The notes under the pieces were generated by a model. The model was given only the letters and a program-made list of their open reading frames with translations. It had not been told where the DNA came from and searched no databases. A stretch of DNA of 64,000 nt from NCBI GenBank assembly GCA_030549495.1, contig JAUIRK010000136.1, positions 372,001-436,000 of the forward strand. The letters run 5' to 3'. The position numbers were made by a program, and so were the translations under genes. Origin of the DNA: Nectonema munidae (Eukaryota; Nematomorpha; Nectonematoida; Nectonematidae). Position 1 is the first letter of the stretch; each line of letters begins with the position of its first letter. Positions 58,153-64,000 of the stretch are shown here, piece by piece.

Positions 58153-58325
58153 CCCGTTGTTAGGGTGTACCTCTCAGCTTAATAGTTGAAGGTCAGGGGT
58201 TCGATCACCAAGGCTCCCAACTCTTAAAAATAAATTCACAAAAACTGTGATTAACCACTTTATATAGCCTTACGGCTGAAAGTGCTTTGATATCTCCAAC
58301 CAACACAAAAATCAAAGAGAATATT
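58153..58325 (+). mobile_element. SINE-like repeat with RNA polymerase III B box
   Basis: CAGGGGTTCGATCACC at about 58194-58209 is a good B box (GGTTCGAnnCC). An A-box-like stretch is weak (TTAGGGTGTACCTCTCAG at about 58160). The segment then runs ACGGCTGAAAGTGCTTTGAT and ATCTCCAACCAACACAAAAA, resembling the body of tRNA-derived SINEs. It does not fold into a proper tRNA by eye, so it is not called a tRNA gene. Confidence 0.4.
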
Positions 58326-58329
58326 ATTT

Positions 58330-59540
58330 CTTTTTATTATAATTATTTGTAAATGTTTTAAAACATTAAATTTAAAAATAAATTAAAAACAAAATATTTA
58401 TATGACAATGGCGGAAAAATATGGGAAAAACATGATAATAATTATATGTTTGTACTGAGTGTTGGCGGATGGCGGACAGCGAGGGGTGCTAAATCGCGAG
58501 AATTAACAAGTAAGGAAATCGCATCTGAGTAATTTAATGGGATACGCAGGATTGCCGTTAAATCGGGGTGGCGTTATTGCGGGGAAAACACTTATAAGCG
58601 TTTTTTAAAATACCTTTATACATTTCAATTAAATTATAATATACAAAGATTTAGTACAGACAATACTTTTTAATCGTAATTTAAACAATTCAAAAAAAAT
58701 GTTCATATTTTTGGTTTAAAATATAATCTGCATTCAAACATTAAATTCACTGTAAAGAATTGTTTGAAAATTCAAAATATTTACAAAATCTAAATGAAAA
58801 GTTTACATAGATTGAGTCAATTTTAAAATATTTAACATTATCAAAATTTCAATACTTTTGTTAAAAGATATTTTTAAACCTAAGTGTTTATAGTGAGAAA
58901 AATAATATATGGACTAAAGCCATAATTCATAAAGTTCCTACTTGCTGGAATAATTTTATTGATTTAATTGCCCTAAACTTAATAAAGTAGGTTGGCAAAA
59001 TATCTTTATTGAGAATAATTTTTCTATGTATAAACTTATTCTTTGAATATTTAAATTTGTTTTCATCTTTGGGTGTATTTGGGTAAAAAGTCTCACTCAA
59101 TATAATGTATCATCATTGCATTTTAACGATCATGATTAATTCCACAAAAGTAGGGTGAGCTAATATAGTATATGCTATTTATATGTGCTAACATAATTAT
59201 TGTCGAGCTACAAAATTTAAGACAAGACATATAAACTGTCTAGAAAGAAAATCAGCCATTCTGTGCAGTGCAAAAAAACGAGATTTGGTCTTTAATGAAG
59301 TGATCTAAGAAGCTACTTTGCAACCACATAAGACAACTTTGTTCATTATGTTGGCAATAGTTATTGCAGAGTTGTAGCCACTTTTATCTAATGCATTTAC
59401 CTTCAGATAAAGTATACGATGAAATGATAGGCAGCTAGCTATCCACCCTCTCACTTCATCATCTATTCTAGATAATGTAATAATGTTTATGCAGGTTTAA
59501 CGTTTTGAAATCGAATCATCGTTGCTATTGGTGAAAGTAA
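58330..59540. other. Gap with repeat Y copy 2
   Basis: 58460-58600 is the GC-rich tract mentioned for 56230-56320. The rest is AT-rich apart from repeat Y copy 2. No gene was seen. Confidence 0.35.
58990..59098 (-). repeat. Repeat Y, copy 2 (uninterrupted)
   Basis: On the minus strand it begins GTGAGACTTTTTACCCAAAT and continues ACACCCAAAGATGAAAAC without the 6.2-kb insert found in copy 1. About 100 bp align with the rejoined copy 1. It shows the empty target site of the composite insertion. Confidence 0.75.
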
Positions 59541-59544
59541 CGTG

Positions 59545-60205
59545 TAGTGATGTACCGATAAGATCGGCATTGGTAACGCCTTTTTCTGTTTGATCGGTAT
59601 TGCCAATTTTTTGTTCAACGATTTTATGAGACGAACGAATCGAAAAATTACCTTCGACAAAAGAAACTTTGTACTTTAGACTTAGCGCTTTGAACATATG
59701 ATACTATTTTAATGAAGGCTACTTTTTTGTTCATAATTTGATTTTTAAAAATATACTAAATTCATAAATGGATCGTTCAAAAATAACATCAACAAATTGT
59801 CCTTAATTTATACAGCTCTTCTCAATTTTTTAATATCTATAGTTTTACTTTCTAAAATAGTATTTAAAGTTTGTTTAACCCTCCCAACAGTTAACGTTTA
59901 GCTGTAGCGGACAAGTTTACTCTCCTGGATGAAATAAATTAGAAAGAACGACGGGAGACAAGCTCATGTCCAGTTAAAAGCATGTATTTTTAACATTCTT
60001 AACATTATAACATTTTTTTTATTCTTTAACATCTATTTTTACACATTTTTATTCTTTAATAAATTTTATATATAGAGATATTTATTATGATGTTTAAAAG
60101 CTATTAATGCAAAGTAGTTTATTTATATACTTAAAATATTTTCTTATATCGGTATTTTAAAATGTAATGGGAATCGGCATAAAAATTTAGATCGGTACAT
60201 CACTA
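59545..60205. mobile_element. hAT MITE (661 bp) with 8-bp target duplication
   Basis: TAGTGATGTACCGAT at 59545 is exactly complemented by ATCGGTACATCACTA ending at 60205. The flanking octamers GTAACGTG (59537-59544) and GTATCGTG (60206-60213) agree at seven of eight positions. Multiple GATCGG/CCGAT motifs lie near both ends, as in other hAT elements of this terminus type. Non-coding inside. Confidence 0.85.
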
Positions 60206-60750
60206 GTATCGTGCATGTTCTCATTCAGAGCACGAATACAACCTCTGAAATGGAACTACGAGCAAAGAAAATTTAGTGCTTGATTCATCTGGTAGAGAAA
60301 CTTACTTAAGGAGACAATTGTTGATGAATGATTTGCAGATTGTACAAAATTACGATATATCGATGTATATGTGAATAAATATAAAAATAATATATTGTAA
60401 TGGTTGATTTAATGGACCAAATCAGACAATGGTGTGTAAGAGTTGAAAACTACGTTGGAAATATGTTTGGCACGAGATAATGAATACCTCTAAATCTTAG
60501 CATGAATCCTCCAAATTAAGTAGAAAGGAAATCAATTATGGAGCGTTTAAGCCATATCGAAGTTAAAGAAACTCTCTTTATAAGTGAAAATTTATTTTAA
60601 TTTATTATCATTATATTCAAGACCGTATGAAGAAAGTTTAAAATATAATATTACTGAAATAAACAAAAAGACAAGTTTATCCTGTATAACAAAAACAATG
60701 TCAAAACAACTCTGCGTTTAAATAAATTTGTAAACAAAGCTATGATCAAT
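60206..60750. other. 3' flank of BPNT1
   Basis: TTTATT at about 60590-60615 gives AATAAA on the minus strand, roughly 140-160 bp after the BPNT1 stop, a candidate polyadenylation signal. Nothing else was recognised. Confidence 0.4.
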
Positions 60751-61743
60751 TTAACCATCTTTTTCAATTTTTTCCTTAACACTTTTAGGAATTTGATCGA
60801 CATACCATTGATGATCGCTTCCAAAACAAGTTGCTATGATGCCCCTAGAATTCAAAAGCTGAGCATCTGAAGTGTAGGAATAGTCACGCCCAAAGATATC
60901 CGTCATTTTGCCACCAATCGCTCCTAAAATGGCTTCCGGAGCACACGTGTCCCATTTCTTGCTTCCGCTGCTAGCGTACAAGTACGCGTGAACTTTCTTT
61001 TCAATCACGAGCAACACTTTGTATCCACATCCCCCAACTCGAATCACTTGGTGAGGACATATGGCGTTGATCGCTTCACAATTTGTCGCGGAGGCATGGG
61101 AGCGCGTTGTGGCGATGATTCGATGGTGTTCAGGCAACGCCCCCACTTGCAAACTACCCTTAACCCCAACACCCTTAAGCCCCCAAACAACACGACCTTT
61201 CGTAGCATTGTTTAAGTCGTAGTTGTGGTAGGGTTGTGCGAGAACGCCTCCCACTGCCCTACCCAAAACGGAGATTCCAATCAAGACGGTAACATGATCT
61301 AACAAACCTTCAGTGTACTCTGATGTTCCATCAAGAGGATCCAACCAAATTGTTACGTCACTTGGCTTCAAATCACAATACGAGTCAGGAAATTTAGATA
61401 TGTTCAGAACTTCAAGAGAGTCACTATCACTCAAGCATAAATCGCAATAATTTTGGAAAACATCTGAAATTCCTTCTTTGCTTTCCTCATTTTCACAAAT
61501 ACCACTGCCCAAATCTTCTTCTCCAATCACTTTAACAGTAGGAAAGAGGACTTCGAAAAAAGAAATAACCCAGCGCTGAGAAGCCCTATCAGCTTCAGTT
61601 TGTAGGTCATTGACCCCCTTTTCTACAATTTGTAAATCACCATGATTGAGTACGCCTTTGATAATTTCTGAGGCTTTTTTACAAGCAGCCACAGAAGCAG
61701 ATAAAAGTTGTAAAATTAATGGAAACTTTGTGAGAGTTGACAT
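60751..61743 (-). CDS. BPNT1: 3'(2'),5'-bisphosphate nucleotidase 1
   Basis: 330 residues in one uninterrupted frame. The enzyme removes the 3'-phosphate from adenosine 3',5'-bisphosphate (PAP), the by-product of sulfation by PAPS, and also acts on some inositol phosphates; it is Mg-dependent and lithium-sensitive. Motifs: DLQTEAD at 46-52, GEEDL at 74-78, WLDPLDGTSEYTEGLLD at 133-149 (metal-binding Asp135 and Asp138), RVGGCGYK at 235-242, KKWDTCAPEAIL at 262-273 (metal-binding Asp265). Human BPNT1 has 308 residues; the extra length is an acidic insert at about 80-118. The frame is open for 26 more codons upstream, but MSTLTKFPLILQLL aligns with the family start, so ATG 61743 is chosen; an acceptor-like AAATATTTAG lies 16 bases before it, allowing a 5' UTR intron. 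All active-site residues are present. Confidence 0.92.
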   Translation of the reverse strand: MSTLTKFPLILQLLSASVAACKKASEIIKGVLNHGDLQIVEKGVNDLQTEADRASQRWVISFFEVLFPTVKVIGEEDLGSGICENEESKEGISDVFQNYCDLCLSDSDSLEVLNISKFPDSYCDLKPSDVTIWLDPLDGTSEYTEGLLDHVTVLIGISVLGRAVGGVLAQPYHNYDLNNATKGRVVWGLKGVGVKGSLQVGALPEHHRIIATTRSHASATNCEAINAICPHQVIRVGGCGYKVLLVIEKKVHAYLYASSGSKKWDTCAPEAILGAIGGKMTDIFGRDYSYTSDAQLLNSRGIIATCFGSDHQWYVDQIPKSVKEKIEKDG

Positions 61744-63560
61744 CGTTGCAAAAAAATCTAAATATTTAAAGGTAAAAAAAAAGTTAAATTGTATATATAG
61801 GCAAACTTGCGTTAACGACAACCAGTTTCAATTCTTCTCAAATAATCCCGATTGGACTTATTCGGGGTGCATTAAGCGCCATCTCTTCAAAAAAAACTAC
61901 TTCGCATTGTTCCATTCAGCGGTCTCTTATAACCTCTCGGTATTGAACACGCTAGGGGCCGAATAAACGTTTTGACCATATAGAGATTTTCACTATAAAG
62001 ATGATACATTAGCTCAAAAGAATGAGACTGAAAAAATATTCACTGTTTAAGGTGTTTCACTATTTGATATTTCACTGTATTTTAATCAGTTTGAATTTCT
62101 TATTTCCTCCATTTCATAATTGTAAACAACAAATTCAAGGTAAAAAGCTTAATCTGAAAGATACGTGGCTTTTGTTTTAAACAACTATCGCTAAGTTTTA
62201 ATTATTTCACATTAACTAGTCAAACCTGTATTGACATACCACCTAACCAAACCCTCATAACTAGTCTTTGTAAAGGGTGGTCGCTTAATCGAGGTGGAAT
62301 AAACGCAATGAGGATCAATTGGGGAAAATTTTTACTTGTGGTCATAGACGGGAAACCATTCAAACCTTTGAGGAGAATAATTTTGAAGAGTAATCGCCCT
62401 TTTCCTTAATGGAATTTTATATATTTAAAGTAGACTATTTTCATTTTTGGATATAGAGGTTAAAGAAGGTTTGAACGTCTAAATTTCATGAAAGTTATAT
62501 AATTTCCTTCTTCTTTTTAATTTAACACATAAAATACACAAGGTAAACATAATAATTATATGATATATAACATGTACTTATTAATTTTCATAGAAATAGA
62601 TTTAATAAATATTAATGTTGACAGAAAATTTAAAAAATTTATTTTGAAAGTATAAAATTTGATAGAAAATCATAAAAGAGAAAATATTCTAAATCTCAAA
62701 AGAGGCAAAAAGAGTTCTTAATTTTCAAAAATTTAGAATAAAAATGTTATCATTCTAATAAGCAATTCAGGGGATAGATCTAAATTTAAATAAAGTATAG
62801 AGTAAGTTAAGAGGTTAGGCCTATCTAACATTCGTATTTTAATCCTTAATCCTAACGTAAAACAAATATAAGATAAGATTTATTATTTTATTTTAATAAT
62901 TCATTCTACCATTGTTTCAAAATTATTTTTTTTAATATGTTTTAATCAAATTGCTTTAGAAAAGAAAATTTTGAAATTAGACAATGGTAAAAAGAATTAT
63001 TAAAAACAAAGTAAAAAAATAAATAAATAAGACTTAAAAATGTCAATGAAAATCCATCAAATAGCAAAATTGATGGTTAAATAGAATGTTTACTTATTAT
63101 TGCAAACTTTCTAAGTAAAAAGAATGACCGATACAAAATAATTTAATCACTTTAAGATAATTCATCTTAATTGCTCCCCAAATTTAGAAAAATATCATAT
63201 ATGAGGATATAAAAGATTATACCAGCATTTATTTTTAAGTATATATTTCTAGGGATATAAGTTTTTAGTGATTATTGAAAATATTTGTCATTGAATAACA
63301 TCTCAAATTGTTAAAATTAGATCTCTATTTTTATTTGAAAAGTAAAGAATATTTTCTTTCAATTTTTTTGTAATTGATAGTTTAAAAAAAGTTAGTTTTA
63401 TGGTTCTGAAAAATAAAAAATCATATTTGTTCTAAAATGACTACAACTATATCCTATAAAGTCATTATCATTGGCGTCTGAGTATTTTGTACTGTTTGTC
63501 TTCGTACATTTAGCTGTGCACATCAAGGAGAAAGTGATGTCAAGCGTCATATTCATAGGC
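61744..63560. other. 5' flank of BPNT1 and intergenic AT-rich DNA
   Basis: 61850-61970 is more GC-balanced (GGGGTGCATTAAGCGCC, CGCTAGGGGCCGAATAAACG) and may hold the BPNT1 promoter. 62220-62310 has ACCACCTAACCAAACCC and AAGGGTGGTCGCTTAATCGA, in the style of a Tigger-like end, with no partner found. Confidence 0.35.
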
Positions 63561-63571
63561 GTAGGAACCAG

Positions 63572-63587
63572 CCCCCCCCCCCCCCCG
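63572..63587 (+). repeat. Poly-C run
   Basis: About 15 consecutive C, followed within 30 bp by CCCCCCTCCTCCTCCCCC. Such runs are striking in this AT-rich DNA. A similar C run ends the satellite at 31881-31895. Likely slippage products within dispersed repeats. Confidence 0.7.
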
Positions 63588-63715
63588 TTTCGAAAAGTAT
63601 GCAAATCATCCCCCCTCCTCCTCCCCCTAGGTTTGAGGTGTAATAAATTGTTTTTTCTCATTCTCAAAGTTTCAACAAAGTCCTTTCTTATTTATATAAT
63701 AAAAAAAATTTATAT

Positions 63716-64000
63716 GTGTATTTTCAAACTCAACTCTCAAACACGTCAGGAGAAGTCATTTCGAAAATGATTCTAGATGTCATACTTCGAAATTCTCTCA
63801 CAAAAAGTAACTTAAGAGCACAAACATATGATGGGGCTGCAAATATGATGAGAATGTATAAGGGATGCCAAGCCAAAATCAAAGAACAACAGCCACTCGC
63901 ATTGAATTTCCATTGCGCCTCTCATATTTCAAATTTAATAGTACAGCATTCTTCTTCAGTTAGTATTGATATTCGGGATGCGATTCAATAGGTTCATGAA
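63716..64000 (+). CDS. hAT transposase, ZMYM1-like, 5' part at window edge
   Basis: The frame reads NTSGEVISKMILDVILRNSL, NLRAQTYDGAANMMRMYKGC, QAKIKEQQPLALNFHCASHI and LIVQHSSSVSIDIRDAIQ, then a stop at 63989. ZMYM1-like and related hAT-derived proteins have TGExI...LRGQxYDGAxNMxGxxxGxQ...A.Y.HCxxHxLNLxVxxxC. The catalytic aspartate in YDGA is present. The start is uncertain: text before about 63724 is not family-like, so an upstream part is missing or in another frame. The stop just before the edge interrupts the protein in the middle of the fold, so this is a relic unless the next frame continues beyond the window. Confidence 0.7.

Noticed and set aside
48501-59098. The inverted pair of repeat Y as TIRs of a single 10.6-kb element
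   Set aside because: Parts of LINE A lie both inside (55-56 kb) and outside (46-48 kb) the pair, and similarity extends inward over about 100 bp as in a dispersed repeat, so two independent copies explain it better.
61646-61966. 106-residue plus-strand open frame across the BPNT1 start
   Set aside because: Overlaps the BPNT1 N-terminus in antisense and has no recognisable motif.
1-64000. CRISPR arrays, bacterial operons, rRNA or LTR-type elements
   Set aside because: No regularly spaced identical repeats, ribosome-binding sites, rRNA-like sequence, or paired long direct repeats with protease, integrase or capsid-like frames were seen.

Overview
The window is very AT-rich animal DNA: compact exons with short-consensus splice sites, long AT-rich introns and intergenic space, and a heavy load of DNA transposons and LINEs. 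Nothing looks bacterial or viral. The transposon mix (hAT, piggyBac, Tigger/pogo, IS630-like, several LINE groups) and the divergence of the two host genes would fit an arthropod such as a copepod crustacean. The organism is an inference from memory of such genomes and was not searched.

Two host genes are supported. The first is NRDE2, a nuclear HAT-repeat protein that works with the MTR4/exosome system. It lies on the minus strand from about 32.3 kb down to 8.4 kb, in eight recognisable exons (32275-32218, 32154-32071, 26796-26030, 24563-24372, 19626-19324, 16784-16491, 14658-13624, 8565-8444). All splice junctions have GT/AG ends and compatible phases. The first coding exon and the last one are not recognised. 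The second is BPNT1, 3'(2'),5'-bisphosphate nucleotidase, an intact single-exon ORF on the minus strand at 61743-60751.

Layout: 0-7.1 kb holds broken transposases (an IS630/Tc1-like end, a hAT ZBED5-like copy, a piggyBac piece, a hAT GTF2IRD2-like copy, and a deleted hAT element with both ends). 8.4-32.3 kb is NRDE2, whose introns carry three well-delimited non-autonomous elements (9104-9786, 10556-10693, 12341-13322), a second copy of the 10.6-kb MITE at 22.9 kb, a piggyBac relic at 29.8 kb and a degenerate satellite at 30.7-31.9 kb. 32.4-36.7 kb is a LINE with a PHD/CCHC ORF1. 36.7-37.7 kb is a piggyBac relic. 39.1-41.2 kb is a LINE of another group beside a fold-back element with perfect 36-bp arms. 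41.7-44.5 kb is a complete but decayed Tigger.

46.5-56.2 kb is a stack of nested insertions. A minus-strand LINE is split by a deleted Tigger and by a repeat. That repeat was itself entered by a TIR element, which was entered by a nearly full-length RNase H-bearing LINE (12-bp target duplication) and by a piggyBac-type MITE. 56.8-58.3 kb has a 1.36-kb TIR element and a SINE-like repeat, 59.5-60.2 kb a hAT MITE, and the right edge opens into a ZMYM1-like hAT transposase. No CRISPR, rRNA, convincing tRNA, LTR element or Polinton was seen.
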